Shown piece after piece: positions 35,846-46,752 of a stretch of 64,000 nt of DNA (position 1 is the stretch's first letter; each line of letters starts with the position of its first letter). The stretch lies in NCBI RefSeq assembly GCF_014297595.2, contig NZ_CP060414.2:124001-188000 (forward strand), read 5' to 3'. The stretch comes from Neisseria musculi. GTDB lineage: Bacteria; Pseudomonadota; Gammaproteobacteria; Burkholderiales; Neisseriaceae. A model generated the notes under the pieces. It made no database searches and had not been told where the DNA came from. It saw only the letters and a program-made list of their open reading frames with translations. A program made the position numbers and the translations under genes.

Positions 35846-36197
35846 GGTTATCCTTTCTGAAACGGTATGCCGGGCGGCTGCGGCTTATTTTAACACGGCC
35901 TGCCGTGTGTGGTTTGGTTGCTGTCCGGTTTCAGGCGGCAGCCAATCCCACCCGTCAAAAAGCCTCCCGAATCGACATTGCCGAACGCGCCCGGGCAGGC
36001 CGAAAGCGGCCGGCAAATCCACCGGAAACCGCACGATGCCCGATGGCGAACAGGCCGGTACGGATTGGGAATCCGATAACGGTAAGGACAAAACCCGCCA
36101 CGCCGGTCCGCACGGATCATTTAAGTATGTATGCGCATCTATGGCGTTTAACGGTATGTTCGGTTTCGGCATCGATGAAAGGGTTGAGAGAACGGAC
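35846..36197. other. Gene-free stretch upstream of gloA
   Basis: It contains long frames on both strands, but none has a ribosome site, a signal or similarity. Nothing is called here. Confidence 0.35.
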
Positions 36198-36800
36198 TGG
36201 ACTACCCCAAAAAAACGAACAGTTTAACCAATCAACCCCCAAGGCCTAAACCTTGTATTGCACAGACCCAGTCCTTTTAATTTCAATTTAATCCCATTAT
36301 GGTTGTATCTTAGCCGGCTTGGCTTCTTCACAGATTTCCCGCCTTTCAATTTGCCCCAAACCGTCAAGGCGGCACTGCAAGCAGATGCAGGCCGTCTGAA
36401 GATCTTTTGCCTTCAGGCAACTGTTTTCAGACGGCCTTGCCTGCGATATCGGGCGGTTGTCGGGTGTGTATAGAGTCTGTCGGCAGATTCAACTGGCCAT
36501 GTCTCTTTTGGGGGCAGACTCTTAAATTTATGATCATTCTAATGACGTCAGACTGAAAATCCAAAGGATAAATGGTGATGTCTGACCGCCGGCCGATGCT
36601 GCCCTCCTCGTGGAGAATATAACGCAATGCCCGTTTGCGCACGGCAGCGCGGTTTAGAGAAAAAACGTTGGCCGTATGTTTTTTTAGCACTCCCCTGCAG
36701 ATGGTATTTCATAACTTCCACTCAATCCGTTTGAATACTTTGCCGTAAAAAACTGTAACTCATACATTGGGTGATGGTGTCTGGCTTGGGACGCAGGTCG
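36198..36800 (-). mobile_element. IS3-family remnant, internally deleted
   Basis: The right end (TGGACTACCCCAAAAAA at 36198, then the AACCAATCAACCCCCAAGGCC stretch) and the left end (complement of 36740-36800, with the orfA start region GTTTGAATACTTTGCCG) match the full copy at 49852-51294. The middle, including nearly all of orfB, is missing, so about 600 of some 1440 bp remain. A DUS pair at 36388-36435 lies at the deletion point. No coding capacity. Confidence 0.7.
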
Positions 36801-36889
36801 AATAACTGCACACTTGGCCGTTTTTCAGGAGTGGATAGTGCCTGACTTTTTTTGGAGGGCGGTTAATTTCTGGGCAGGTTTCAGATATT

Positions 36890-37759
<870 letters not shown>

Positions 37760-37843
37760 TCATAACAATAGAAGCAAGCGTTCTTTGTATCGGCAGGGTG
37801 ATTACCGTACAATGCGCGTTTTATCCGTTTTTCAGGAAACACC

Positions 37844-38671
37844 ATGTTCAAAAAAATCGTGTTGGGCAGCGTGGCTGCATTGGTTTTGGCAGCCTGCGGC
37901 GGCGAAGACGCAGGCACTCAGGCTTCCGGCGCACCGGCTCCGCAAACTGCGGCCGGTTCGCTGCTGGAGCGCATCAACAACAAAGGCACGGTAACCGTGG
38001 GCACCGAAGGCACTTATGCGCCGTTTACCTATCATGACGAAAGCGGCAAATTAACCGGTTATGATGTGGAAGTTACCCGTGCCGTGGCCGAAAAGCTGGG
38101 CATTCAAATCAAGTTTGAAGAAACCCAGTGGGATGCGATGCTGGCCGGTTTGAAAGCGGGGCGTTTCGATATGGTGGTCAACCAGGTGAGCCTGACCACG
38201 CCGGAGCGCCGCGCCACTTTCGACAAATCGGCCGATTACAGTTATTCCGGCCCGATGGCGGTAAGCCGCCAAAACGACACCCGCATCAAGCAGTTGGCCG
38301 ATGTTAAAGGCCTGTCGGCCGCGCAAACCCTGAGCAGCAATTATGGTGAAATGGCGCAGAAAGCCGGTGCAGAGATTGTTCCCGTGGACGGTATGGCGCA
38401 GGCGCTGGCGCTGGTGCGGCAGAAACGTGCCGATTTCACCTTCAACGATTCGCTGGCCCTGCTAGATTATCTGAAGAAAAACCCTGATTCCGGCCTGAAA
38501 ACGGCTTGGACGGCGCCTGCCGGAGAAAAACTGGGGGCGGGTTTTATCGTGAATAAAAACAATGATGAAGCCTTGGCAAAAATCAGCGGCGCGGTGGAAG
38601 CGCTGCGCAAGGACGGCACGCTGAAAAAGCTGGGCGAGCAATTCTTTGGTGAAGATGTAAGTGTTAAGTGA
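37844..38671 (+). CDS. Cystine/amino-acid ABC transporter, substrate-binding lipoprotein
   Basis: The protein is 275 residues with lipobox LAAC (Cys18) and so is membrane-anchored in the periplasm. The SBP_bac_3 family domain follows: [29 protein letters not shown], then [25 protein letters not shown] and [16 protein letters not shown]. This pattern is closest to the cystine-binding TcyJ/FliY group; the ligand is inferred. It overlaps the permease start by 11 bases and is followed by an ATPase, forming a complete three-gene importer. Confidence 0.9.
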   Translation: MFKKIVLGSVAALVLAACGGEDAGTQASGAPAPQTAAGSLLERINNKGTVTVGTEGTYAPFTYHDESGKLTGYDVEVTRAVAEKLGIQIKFEETQWDAMLAGLKAGRFDMVVNQVSLTTPERRATFDKSADYSYSGPMAVSRQNDTRIKQLADVKGLSAAQTLSSNYGEMAQKAGAEIVPVDGMAQALALVRQKRADFTFNDSLALLDYLKKNPDSGLKTAWTAPAGEKLGAGFIVNKNNDEALAKISGAVEALRKDGTLKKLGEQFFGEDVSVK

Positions 38672-39377
38672 TTTCTTAAGCGCGCTGCCTTTTATGACCG
38701 AAGCCCGCGCGGCTTTGGTCATAAACGCATTTTGGCCGATGGTGAAGGCAGGGTTTCTGTATTCGGTTCCGCTGGCTGCGGTTTCTTTTGTGTGCGGCAT
38801 ACTGATTGCCCTGGGCGTGGCGCTGGTGAGAGTGGTGCCTGCTGCCGGCCTGTTCCACCGTTTGCTTTCGGGCATGGTACGGTTTTACGTTTCGGCCATA
38901 CGCGGCACCCCCATGCTGGTGCAGCTGATGGTGGTGTTTTACGGCCTGCCCGCCATCGGTATCACGCTCGACCCGCTGCCCACCGCCATCATCGGCTTTT
39001 CGCTCAATATCGGTGCCTATGCTTCCGAAACCATACGCGCAGCAATATTGTCGGTGCCCAAAGGCCAGTGGGAAGCCGGTTTTTCCATCGGCATGACCTA
39101 TATGCAGACTTTCCGCCGCATCATTATGCCGCAGGCCTTGCGCGTGTCTGTGCCGCCCTTGAGCAACACCTTTATCGGCCTGTTTAAAGATACTTCGCTG
39201 GCTTCGGTGGTAACCATCACCGAGCTCTTTCGCGCAGCGCAGCAGATTGCCAACGCCAGCTATGATTTTCTTCCCGTTTATATCGAGGCCGGCCTGATTT
39301 ACTGGGTGTTTTGCTTTTTGCTCTTTATCGTTCAGGCCAAACTCGAAAAACAGCTCGACCGTTATATTGCCAAGTGA
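38661..39377 (+). CDS. Amino-acid ABC transporter permease
   Basis: The protein is 238 residues with about five membrane helices. The permease signature is present: [20 protein letters not shown] near the middle, and the EAA loop [23 protein letters not shown]...[12 protein letters not shown], which contacts the ATPase. It belongs to the HisM/GlnP family that carries polar amino acids. Start GTG 38661 overlaps the binding-protein stop; ATG 38694 is an alternative. Confidence 0.9.
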   Translation: MLSDFLSALPFMTEARAALVINAFWPMVKAGFLYSVPLAAVSFVCGILIALGVALVRVVPAAGLFHRLLSGMVRFYVSAIRGTPMLVQLMVVFYGLPAIGITLDPLPTAIIGFSLNIGAYASETIRAAILSVPKGQWEAGFSIGMTYMQTFRRIIMPQALRVSVPPLSNTFIGLFKDTSLASVVTITELFRAAQQIANASYDFLPVYIEAGLIYWVFCFLLFIVQAKLEKQLDRYIAK

Positions 39378-39385
39378 GGCAAGCC

Positions 39386-40141
39386 ATGATTGAAATCCGC
39401 AATATCCACAAATCATTCGGGAATAACGCCGTTTTGCGCGGCATCGACTTAGATGTGGCCAAAGGCAGCGTGGTGGTGATACTGGGCCCATCCGGTTCAG
39501 GCAAAACCACTTTCCTGCGCTGCCTGAACGCCCTGGAAATACCTCAGGCAGGCACCATAGCCTTTAACGGGGGCGGAGCATTGAAAATCGATTTTGCCGC
39601 CGGGGTGTCGAAAAAAGACATGCTCGCCCTGCGCCGCAAATCGGGCATGGTGTTTCAGCAATACAACCTGTTTCCGCACAAAACCGCTTTGGAAAATGTG
39701 ATGGAAGGCCCTGTGGCCGTGCAGGGGAAATCTGCCGCACAAGCCAAACAGGCCGCTATGGTGCTGTTGGAAAAAGTGGGGCTGGGCGGCAAAGCCGATC
39801 TCTATCCCCACCAGCTTTCCGGCGGGCAGCAGCAGCGTGTCGGCATTGCCCGCGCACTTGCCATCCAGCCCGAGCTGGTGTTGTTTGACGAGCCGACATC
39901 TGCTCTCGATCCCGAGCTGGTGCAGGACGTGTTGGATACCATGAGGGCATTGTCGAAAGAAGGCTGGACCATGATGGTGGTAACCCACGAAATCAAATTC
40001 GCAATGGAAGCAGCCGATACCGTGGTAGTCATGGATAACGGCGTGATAGTGGAGCAAGGCTCGCCCGAATCCCTGTTCCGCCACCCGCAGCACGAGCGCA
40101 CCAAGCGGTTTTTACAGCAGATTCGGGTGGCGGCCGGATAG
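39386..40141 (+). CDS. Amino-acid ABC transporter ATP-binding protein
   Basis: The protein is 251 residues. Walker A GPSGSGKTT near residue 35, Q-loop (MVFQQYNLFPHKT), signature LSGGQQQRVGIARAL, Walker B LVLFDEPTSALD and switch His in VTHEI. It powers the importer formed with the two genes before it. Start 39386 is set by family alignment (MIEIRNIHKSFG) and lies 8 bp after the permease stop; the longer frame from 39311 only adds antisense-like residues. Confidence 0.95.
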   Translation: MIEIRNIHKSFGNNAVLRGIDLDVAKGSVVVILGPSGSGKTTFLRCLNALEIPQAGTIAFNGGGALKIDFAAGVSKKDMLALRRKSGMVFQQYNLFPHKTALENVMEGPVAVQGKSAAQAKQAAMVLLEKVGLGGKADLYPHQLSGGQQQRVGIARALAIQPELVLFDEPTSALDPELVQDVLDTMRALSKEGWTMMVVTHEIKFAMEAADTVVVMDNGVIVEQGSPESLFRHPQHERTKRFLQQIRVAAG

Positions 40142-40389
40142 GCGCTTATTTTGATGAAAGGCCGCAGCCTTGACAAAAAAAATCTTCATGCCGTCTGAAA
40201 GGTTTCCATGCCGTTATCTCCGTGCAGGAAAATCGAGCAGGCGAAAGCCGGATAAAAGCATTGGAGTATGGATTAAACTATAAAGCCCGCCAACTGCTGC
40301 TGATATTAATATTATCCGCATCTGCACATTCAGACGGCCTTCGGGCAATATTGCTACAATAGCGCGTGTTTTTTTCCCAAACAACGGTC

Positions 40390-41070
40390 ATGAACGGCAA
40401 CGTTACCTTATTCACTTTATTTCTGCTCGGCTTTTTCGGCGGCGGCCACTGTGTGGGCATGTGCGGCGGATTAAGCAGTGCGTTTGCGCTGCAACTGCCG
40501 CCGCACATCAACCGCTTTTGGCTGATTACGCTGTTGAATGCCGGGCGCGTTTCCAGTTATGTGTTCATCGGTGTGCTGCTGGGGCTGCTCGGCCAAATCG
40601 GTATTTCGCTCGACCAAACCCGCTGGCTGCAAAACGGCCTGTTTGCGGCGGCCAATATCCTGCTGCTGCTGCTGGGGCTTTATCTGGCCGGTTTGTCTGC
40701 GTGGGCGGTGAGGGTCGAATCATTGGGAAGGCCGGTGTGGAAGCGGCTCAATCCGCTGTTGAATAAATTGCTGCCGATACGCAGCGTGCCGGCCTGTTTC
40801 GGCGTGGGAATGCTGTGGGGCTGGCTGCCGTGCGGCCTGGTGTACAGCGCATCGCTCTATGCCTTGGGCAGCGGCAGTGCGGTGCAGGGCGGTCTGTATA
40901 TGCTGGCCTTTGCATCGGGCACGCTGCCCAACCTGTTGGCGGCGGGCTGGTTTGCTGCGCAGTTAAAAAGCGTATTGCAGCAAAAACCGCTGCGCTTGGC
41001 GGCGGGTTTGGTGGTGGCCGCTTGGGCGGTTTGGCAGCTGGCGGTGTTTTTTCCGGCCGTTTTTGCTTGA
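40390..41070 (+). CDS. TauE/SafE-like (UreH_2) membrane protein
   Basis: The protein is 226 residues with six hydrophobic helices. Motif GGGHCVGMCGGLSSAF at 17-32 and the second half repeat CFGVGMLWGWLPCGLVYSAS carry Cys residues typical of this DsbD/UreH-like transporter family. Relatives are often encoded near cytochrome oxidase or copper genes and are thought to move metal or reducing power across the inner membrane. Neighbours here give no clue. The start at 40390 (MNGNVTLF) is preferred to 40366. Confidence 0.8.
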   Translation: MNGNVTLFTLFLLGFFGGGHCVGMCGGLSSAFALQLPPHINRFWLITLLNAGRVSSYVFIGVLLGLLGQIGISLDQTRWLQNGLFAAANILLLLLGLYLAGLSAWAVRVESLGRPVWKRLNPLLNKLLPIRSVPACFGVGMLWGWLPCGLVYSASLYALGSGSAVQGGLYMLAFASGTLPNLLAAGWFAAQLKSVLQQKPLRLAAGLVVAAWAVWQLAVFFPAVFA

Positions 41071-41157
41071 ATTATGCGGCGGCAACGGCGGCTTTGAAAA
41101 GGTGTGCCGTTTTAAGATTCGATTTATAATGCGGGCTTTTCCCGCGCGTATGCAACC

Positions 41158-41589
41158 ATGAAAACCGTAGAAAAAAATATGCTGGTGCTGCACAGTGCCG
41201 GGCAGATGTTCGATTTGGTCGACAGGGCGGAAGATTATCCGCAGTTTCTGCCGTGGTACAGCAAAACCGAAATCATCGAGCGCAGCGGCAACGAGCTGAA
41301 AGCGCGGCTGTTTATGGACTATATGGGCGTAAAGCAGTCGTTTGCCACCCACAACCACAATGTTCCCGGCCGCGAAATCCGCATCGATCTGCTCGAAGGG
41401 CCGTTCAAAGCGCTGCACGGCACATGGAAATTTATTCCGCTGGGCGATGATTGCTGCAAAATCGAGTTCAAACTGCAATACGATTTTTCAAGTGCGCTGC
41501 TCTCCACTTTGATTTCGCCTGTGTTCGGCCATCTGTCGGGCACGCTGGTGGACGCATTTGTGAAAGAGGCAAACCGCCGCTATGGTTGA
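41158..41589 (+). CDS. ratA: RatA/COQ10-type START domain protein
   Basis: The protein is 143 residues, a START/SRPBCC fold: [39 protein letters not shown], and a long C-terminal helix ([23 protein letters not shown]). Members bind ubiquinone or, in E. coli RatA, were reported to block 70S assembly. It overlaps rnfH by 8 bp (ATGGTTGA), the widely conserved ratA-rnfH pair. A ubiquinone role is at least as likely as a toxin role. Cytoplasmic. Confidence 0.85.
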   Translation: MKTVEKNMLVLHSAGQMFDLVDRAEDYPQFLPWYSKTEIIERSGNELKARLFMDYMGVKQSFATHNHNVPGREIRIDLLEGPFKALHGTWKFIPLGDDCCKIEFKLQYDFSSALLSTLISPVFGHLSGTLVDAFVKEANRRYG

Positions 41590-41863
41590 AATCGAAATCG
41601 CCTACGGCACGGCGCAAAAGCAATTGCTGCAAACCCTGCGCGTGCCGGCCGGCACAACCGCCCGCGAAGCCGTGCTGCAAAGCCGTATTGCACAAGAATT
41701 TCCCGGTGCCGATGTGCAGGATGCGCCGCTGGGCATTTTCGGAAAAGCGGTCAAAGACCACACCGTGCTGCGCGATAACGACCGCGTAGAAGTTTACCGC
41801 CCCCTGCTTGCCGACCCCAAAGAAGCCCGCCGAAAACGGGCTGCGGCGGGAAAAGACAACTGA
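41582..41863 (+). CDS. rnfH: RnfH family ubiquitin-like protein
   Basis: The protein is 93 residues with a beta-grasp fold: [31 protein letters not shown], then [38 protein letters not shown], the family's hallmark end. It is the partner gene of ratA, coupled by an 8-bp overlap. Its function is not settled; the RatAB toxin-antitoxin label is doubtful for this family. A strong DUS terminator follows at 41881-41928. Confidence 0.9.
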   Translation: MVEIEIAYGTAQKQLLQTLRVPAGTTAREAVLQSRIAQEFPGADVQDAPLGIFGKAVKDHTVLRDNDRVEVYRPLLADPKEARRKRAAAGKDN

Positions 41864-41880
41864 TTTTTATATAGGAAACA

Positions 41881-41928
41881 AAGGCCGTCTGAAAATATTT
41901 TTTAAAATGTTTCTTTTCAGACGGCCTT
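41881..41928 (+). terminator. DUS-pair terminator of ratA-rnfH
   Basis: AAGGCCGTCTGAAAA (41881-41895) pairs with TTTTCAGACGGCCTT (41914-41928). It ends 11 bp before pth. Confidence 0.7.
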
Positions 41929-41939
41929 AACCATACGAT

Positions 41940-42515
41940 ATGCCGCAAATCAAACTAATCGCAGGGCTGGGCAACCCCGGCGCCGAATACGCCCAAACCC
42001 GCCACAACGCGGGCTTTTGGTTTATCGATGAATTGGCCCGTGCTTGGAAAACCACGCTGAAAGAAGAAAAAAAATTTTTCGGCGAAACCGCCAAAGCGGC
42101 AGCCCCCGGAGGCGATGTGTGGCTGCTCAAGCCCAAAACCTTTATGAACCGATCCGGCCGGGCGGTGGCCGCACTGGCCTCGTTTTACAAAATCAAGCCC
42201 GAAGAAATTTTAGTGGTTCACGATGAACTCGATATTCCCAGCGGGCGCACCCGTTTCAAGCTCGGCGGCGGCAACGGCGGCCACAACGGTTTGAAAGACA
42301 TACAGGCCGCGCTGGGCACGCCGGATTTTTACCGCCTGCGTTTGGGCATCGGCCATCCTGGAGACCGCAATCTGGTGCTGGGTTATGTGCTCAACAAACC
42401 CGATGCGCAAAGCAGGCAGGCAATCGAAGAGGCCGTTGCCAAATCCCTGCAAGGGTTGCCGTTGGTTTTGTCGGGCGCTTGGGAAGAAGCGGTGCGGTTT
42501 TTCCACAGCAAGTGA
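41940..42515 (+). CDS. pth: Peptidyl-tRNA hydrolase
   Basis: The protein is 191 residues. It releases tRNA from stalled peptidyl-tRNA. GNPG at 11-14, catalytic His22 (TRHNAGFW), substrate Asn70 (TFMNRSG), HDELD at 94-98 (Asp95) and GGGNGGHNGLK. All catalytic residues are present and length is normal. Cytoplasmic. It has no clear Shine-Dalgarno site; the start is 11 bp after the preceding DUS hairpin. Confidence 0.96.
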   Translation: MPQIKLIAGLGNPGAEYAQTRHNAGFWFIDELARAWKTTLKEEKKFFGETAKAAAPGGDVWLLKPKTFMNRSGRAVAALASFYKIKPEEILVVHDELDIPSGRTRFKLGGGNGGHNGLKDIQAALGTPDFYRLRLGIGHPGDRNLVLGYVLNKPDAQSRQAIEEAVAKSLQGLPLVLSGAWEEAVRFFHSK

Positions 42516-42980
42516 GGGTTGGGTGGGAACGGTGGGCCAGTGCCTGTAAGATTTGCCGCAGCCGTCTGAATATTTCAATGCCGCTGTGGCGAACCCGCAT
42601 TGTTTTTTCGGAACACGCAAGCCGCAGGCAATACGGAACCGGTTATACCGCTTGGGCGGCTTGCCAAACCGTTTTCTTGGGGCTGAGGCTGAGTAAGGCG
42701 GTAACGGGAAATAAACCGGATTGCCTATCGCTGCCTGCCCGGAGCAGATGAAGCAGCGGGCATCAGGTTTTTAAGGGAGCAGCCGCTGCTTTAAAATCAC
42801 GGCAGCACCGGCCGGATATCGCTTGCGGCACCCAGCCCGGTGTTTGTTTGGGCGGAACCGTAATCTCAGGCCGTCTGAAAACAGATAACGCGGTTTATCG
42901 GCGTTGAAAGTTTTCAGACGGCCTTTGCTGCCGGGCTCGGGCATGGCTGCCGGCAATTCGGGCTTTACCGGTGCGGTTTG
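42516..42980. other. Gene-free stretch with DUS hairpin
   Basis: It lies between the convergent pth and patatin genes. A DUS pair (42868-42881 with 42911-42924) with a 29-nt loop could end the patatin transcript. Nothing else recognisable. Confidence 0.5.
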
Positions 42981-44483
42981 TTATTGCGCCCACGCCGCAT
43001 CGTAATCGGCTTGGGCGTTGTCGGGCAGTTGCGGCCCTTCGCCCGCAAACCACACGGGTCGGTGTGCCTGCGGGGCAGCTTGGGCGGGCTGTGCCGAAAA
43101 ATCTTTCAGCAGGCGTTTGTATTCGTTTGACTGCTGCAACAGCGCGCGGGCGGCAGATTTCAAATCGTTGATGTGGTAGTGGGGCAGGTAAAATGTGGTG
43201 GGGATGTTCAACACGTTTTTACGCAGCTGCGATTCGGGCAGGTCGCGCAGATTAAGGCTCACGAAATACATACCGCGCTTTGAGCCGCCGGGCTGTTTGG
43301 CGGCATTCTCGTTCCATTGGTCGGCAAAAATGCGGAACTGCCGCAGCGATTCCTGCGAATATTTGTCGATGGGGATATCGACAATGGCCGACAACACATC
43401 GGTAAGGCCGGGTATGGCCGGAGATTGGTCGATATTGCGGGCAATCTGGTTTTGCGCATTTACGTTGATGATAACGATGCGGCCGATATTTTCTGCGGCT
43501 GCCTGCTTCTGCACGGCTTCGCCGGAGCGCATATCCACGATGTCCAGTATGCCGCGCAGACCGAGATTGTCGGTGAGGCCGCCATCGAGCAGATGGATAT
43601 ACGGGCGTTTGGTGTGGTCGTTATAGAGGCTGTGGTAACTATTCGCCAGCTCCCGTTTGGTTTGCTGCTGCAATTTTCCCGTATTGCCGTTTTCCGGCGC
43701 GTATTTCAAACGCTCGGGCAGGGCGTAGCCGCAGTTGCCGCCGTTGTTGTTGAGCGTAATCGGGCTGAAAATCAGCGGCACCGCGCTGGAAGCAGCCACG
43801 GCGCGGGCGATGCGCAGGCCGGAGAGGTTCAGACACATGGCATCGAAGTGTTCCTGCGTAAAATCCAAACGGCTGCCGGCCGCCATATCGGTGGCGGAAA
43901 TCACGGCAAACGGGCCTTTGCGGCGTTTGTCGAGATCGTCAAACGTGGCACCCCGAAACAAGGTGTTTTCAAACTGTTCCTGCAGCAGATCGCCCCGGCC
44001 GTATTCCGGCGAAGTGAGGCGGGGCAGGTTGGCAAACGAAAACACCTGTTTGGCAAACTGGCGTTGGAAATTCTGCTTTAAAAACCGCCGCTCGAATGAA
44101 GGAACGGTTTCTTTGCCGTGCAGCGCAAAATAAGCCGCCAACACCGAGCCGCCGGAAACACCGTAAACCAAATCAACGCTCTCGAGCAGGCTCTGCTCTT
44201 TGCTGCCGAAGTTGATTTTCTGGCGGTTTAACTCTTCGACCACACCATAGCCCAGGGCTGCCGCCCGCGTGCCGCCGCCGGAAAATACCAGCACCACGAA
44301 AGTATCATCGGCTTTGGCGCGGGCGAAGTTTTTTTCGAGACGGTAGCCTGTTTCGGTATTGACGGTTTGTATGGTTGCCAGCGGCTGGTATTGGACCAGT
44401 GCGCATGACGACATCAAAAGAGCAGCCGATGCGGCCAAACCTTTCTTCAGGCCGTCTGAAAAACGCAGTTGCTTGGTTTTCAT
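42981..44483 (-). CDS. Patatin-like phospholipase lipoprotein
   Basis: The protein is 500 residues. The N-terminal signal has a lipobox (LMSSC, Cys27), so it is anchored in the outer or inner membrane facing the periplasm. The patatin domain starts with the oxyanion loop FSGGGTRAAALG (67-78), nucleophile Ser110 in GVSGGS and catalytic Asp300 in LLDGGLTDN. It probably hydrolyses phospholipid or other acyl esters; the substrate is unknown. A DUS is used as coding sequence near the start (RFSDGL, residues 7-12). The Pro/Ala-rich C-terminus is low in structure. Monocistronic. Confidence 0.88.
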   Translation of the reverse strand: MKTKQLRFSDGLKKGLAASAALLMSSCALVQYQPLATIQTVNTETGYRLEKNFARAKADDTFVVLVFSGGGTRAAALGYGVVEELNRQKINFGSKEQSLLESVDLVYGVSGGSVLAAYFALHGKETVPSFERRFLKQNFQRQFAKQVFSFANLPRLTSPEYGRGDLLQEQFENTLFRGATFDDLDKRRKGPFAVISATDMAAGSRLDFTQEHFDAMCLNLSGLRIARAVAASSAVPLIFSPITLNNNGGNCGYALPERLKYAPENGNTGKLQQQTKRELANSYHSLYNDHTKRPYIHLLDGGLTDNLGLRGILDIVDMRSGEAVQKQAAAENIGRIVIINVNAQNQIARNIDQSPAIPGLTDVLSAIVDIPIDKYSQESLRQFRIFADQWNENAAKQPGGSKRGMYFVSLNLRDLPESQLRKNVLNIPTTFYLPHYHINDLKSAARALLQQSNEYKRLLKDFSAQPAQAAPQAHRPVWFAGEGPQLPDNAQADYDAAWAQ

Positions 44484-44518
44484 TTTATTTTGTATCCGTT
44501 AAATTCCATCAAATGCAA

Positions 44519-44542
44519 AAAAGCAGCCCGGGCTGCTTTTTA
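44519..44542 (-). terminator. Palindromic terminator of plsY
   Basis: AAAAGCAGCCCGGGCTGCTTTT is a perfect palindrome between plsY and the patatin gene and is followed by T on the minus strand. Confidence 0.75.
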
Positions 44543-44549
44543 TTTGTTT

Positions 44550-45182
44550 TTATTCGGTTTTCCTATCAGATTGCTGCTTTGCGGTTTTCTCGCCGATTTT
44601 ACTTTCTTTCCCGCGCAAGAGATTGCCGATATTGCTTTTATGCCGGTAAAGCACCAAAAGGGCGATGGCCGCCGTAGCCCATACCCACGAAGGGTAGGGC
44701 ATAAAGAAACAGGCAGCCAGCGGGCTGATAAGGGTGGCCGCCAATGCCGCCAACGAAGATACCTTGAAACCGAAAGCCATCACCAGCCAAACCGCCGCAC
44801 ACACCAAAGCGGTCGGCCACGACAATGCCAATAACACCCCCAAAGCAGTAGCCACGCCTTTACCGCCTTTGAAGCCGAAAAATACCGGCCACATATGGCC
44901 GGCCAGCGCGGCCACGGCAACCAGGGCGATGGTTGCCGGATCCAAGCCGAGCGGTTCTTGCAGCCATTTTGCCAGCAATACGGCCACCAAACCTTTGAGC
45001 GCATCGCCCAACAGGGTGAGTGCGGCCGCTTTTTTCCTGCCGCTGCGCAAAACATTGGTGGCACCGGGGTTTCCCGAACCGTAGGTGCGCGGGTCGGCCA
45101 TGCCGTAGAATTTCGACACAATCACCGCAAAAGAAAGCGAACCGATCACATAACCGGCAGTTACAACCAAGAAATTAAACAT
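44550..45182 (-). CDS. plsY: Acyl-phosphate glycerol-3-phosphate acyltransferase
   Basis: A 210-residue inner-membrane protein with about five helices. Signature loops: GSGNPGATNVLRSGRKKAA, GHMWPVFFGFKGGKGVAT and YRHKSNIGNLLRGKE. It starts phospholipid synthesis by acylating glycerol-3-phosphate from acyl-phosphate. Start 45182 (MFNFLVVTAGYVIGS) fits the family; the longer frame to 45236 crosses the folB promoter. Divergent from folB by 60 bp, an arrangement common in proteobacteria. The basic C-terminal tail (about 20 residues) is slightly long. Confidence 0.95.
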   Translation of the reverse strand: MFNFLVVTAGYVIGSLSFAVIVSKFYGMADPRTYGSGNPGATNVLRSGRKKAAALTLLGDALKGLVAVLLAKWLQEPLGLDPATIALVAVAALAGHMWPVFFGFKGGKGVATALGVLLALSWPTALVCAAVWLVMAFGFKVSSLAALAATLISPLAACFFMPYPSWVWATAAIALLVLYRHKSNIGNLLRGKESKIGEKTAKQQSDRKTE

Positions 45183-45242
45183 TACAGCAACTTTTGTTTT
45201 AGAATCGAAACCGATTTTAACGTGAAAACGGCACAACTGAAA

Positions 45243-45593
45243 ATGGATAAAATTTTTTTACACGGCATGAAAGCCGAAACCTTAATCGGCGTTTATGACT
45301 GGGAACGCGGGCAGCCGCAAACCCTGCTGCTGGATTTGGTGGTCGGCGTGCCTGAAAAGTCGGGTGCCGGCGATGACATCAACGGTACCATCCACTATGC
45401 CGATGCATGCGCAGCCGTGCGCGCCAGCTTGAAAAACCAGCGGTTTTTACTGCTTGAAGCATTGGCGGAACACATTGCCGATTTGATGTTTTCCGATTTC
45501 GGAGCACAGTGGGTGCGGGTGAAGATTGTGAAGCCCGGCATTCTGCCCGATGTGCGCGAAGTAGGCGTGGAAATCGAACGCAGCATAAACTGA
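45243..45593 (+). CDS. folB: Dihydroneopterin aldolase
   Basis: The protein is 116 residues. It cleaves dihydroneopterin in folate synthesis. Family marks: DKIFLHGMKAETLIGVYDWERG, active-site Lys98 and neighbours in VKIVKPGILPDVREVGVEIER, and DDINGTIHYADAC. Cytoplasmic. The start at 45243 is fixed by family alignment. Divergent from plsY. No ribosome site is strong; a DUS-like word follows the stop. Confidence 0.94.
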   Translation: MDKIFLHGMKAETLIGVYDWERGQPQTLLLDLVVGVPEKSGAGDDINGTIHYADACAAVRASLKNQRFLLLEALAEHIADLMFSDFGAQWVRVKIVKPGILPDVREVGVEIERSIN

Positions 45594-45929
45594 AAACAAA
45601 TCAAACCGTTGTTCAGACGGCCTGATATTGCCCTCAGGAAAGGGGGCATTTTGACATTCCTCCTCAACAAACCCGATTCATTACAAACCGTTACCCGCCA
45701 CACTCTTGCATGCCTCACCGTGTCCGCCGCCCACCCTTGCCCGCCTCCGGCCAAACACCCGCCGCCGCATCAGTGCGGTAAGCTCCGGCCTGCTTTTCCC
45801 GCAACCTTTGGCCGTCTGAACGCAGCGGCTCGGGCAGACCGCCCGGCAAAAAGCCTGAAAGAGGCTGTTAAGCCGGTACAGCCCGTTTAGTTTGGCGTTG
45901 AAGTATCCGTTTGTGAAAGTAAGTTGAAC
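45594..45929. other. Gene-free stretch after folB
   Basis: It contains scattered DUS-like words and one antisense frame over folB's end. There is no ribosome site, signal or known domain. It forms the edge of the repeat-rich block. Confidence 0.4.
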
Positions 45930-46118
45930 GGTCATCAGCCTGCCGCATCGCCACGCCTGAACCCGAGCGCTTTCCCAAATCCTGCACCGCCTGCGTATTC
46001 CGTGAATCAAGCCATGATTGCCTCTGCCTGCAAACCGTCAATTATCCTGCCCGAACCCCTGTTGTGCAGGATAAAACCTTATCCGAAGCGGAGCATCCGG
46101 CCGTTTGGCCGAGCGTGA
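45930..46118 (+). repeat. Phage-end repeat, second copy
   Basis: It is homologous to 12710-12904 (complement), including CCCAAATCCTGCACCG and TGCAAACCGTCAAT. Same orientation relative to the phage remnant at 47.57-47.87 kb as the first copy has to its phage. It marks the left end of a decayed filamentous prophage. Confidence 0.55.
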
Positions 46119-46225
46119 AATGATGGATAGGGAACCCGAACCTGCCAAACGCCGTGCCGGCACAGGCAAAGCAGGCGGGCGGCGGCGTTTTGGGGAGCGG
46201 CAGCATGGAAACACCGCCGTGTGTG

Positions 46226-46752
46226 CGTATCGCGCCCCTTATCCGGCAGGGGGCAGAAACGTGCATCTCATATATATGCTGTGCTGGCGCGCGGGCGTAT
46301 CGTTCATCCAACAGGGTAAAAACACCGTCTGAAAGCTGCCCGGCCGTCTGAAAGCGTATCGTCCCCTTTATCCAAACAGGGGGGCAAAAACTGAAGCTGC
46401 TGCACACTTTCTACACCGCCCCGTTTCGTTCCCCTTATCCAAACAGGAGGGCAAAACCGGGTTGCGCCGAGAAAGGAACTGCCGAAGCGTATCATTCCCC
46501 TTATCCGGCAGGGGGCAGAAACGTGCATCTCATATATATGCTGTGCTGGCGCGCGGGCGTATCGTTCATCCAACAGGGTAAAAACACCGTCTGAAAGCTG
46601 CCCGGCCGTCTGAAAGCGTATCGTCCCCTTTATCCAAACAGGGGGGGCAAAAACTGAAGCTGCTGCACACTTTCTACACCGCCCCGTTTCGTTCCCCTTA
46701 TCCAAACAGGAGGGCAAAACCGGGTTGTGCCGAGAAAGGAACTGCCGAAGCG
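46226..46752. repeat. Tandem duplication of a 262-bp unit built of ~65-bp sub-repeats
   Basis: Copy 1 is 46226-46487 and copy 2 46488-46750 (copy 2 has one extra G near 46646). Each holds four versions of a motif anchored by CGTATC or CGTTTC followed by CCCTTATCC...CAGG..GGGCA.AAAC, at 46226, 46296, 46355, 46432 and again at 46488, 46558, 46617, 46695, with a further one at 46751. Each version can form a small C-rich/G-rich hairpin. Coding frames through it are incidental. Confidence 0.75.

Noticed and set aside
35811..36227. A 138-codon plus-strand frame after gloA
   Set aside because: No ribosome site or domain; it overlaps other long frames on both strands, as expected in GC-rich non-coding DNA.
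41158..41863. ratA-rnfH as a toxin-antitoxin system
   Set aside because: The pair is conserved beside housekeeping genes in many proteobacteria, and a ubiquinone-related role fits the START fold at least as well.
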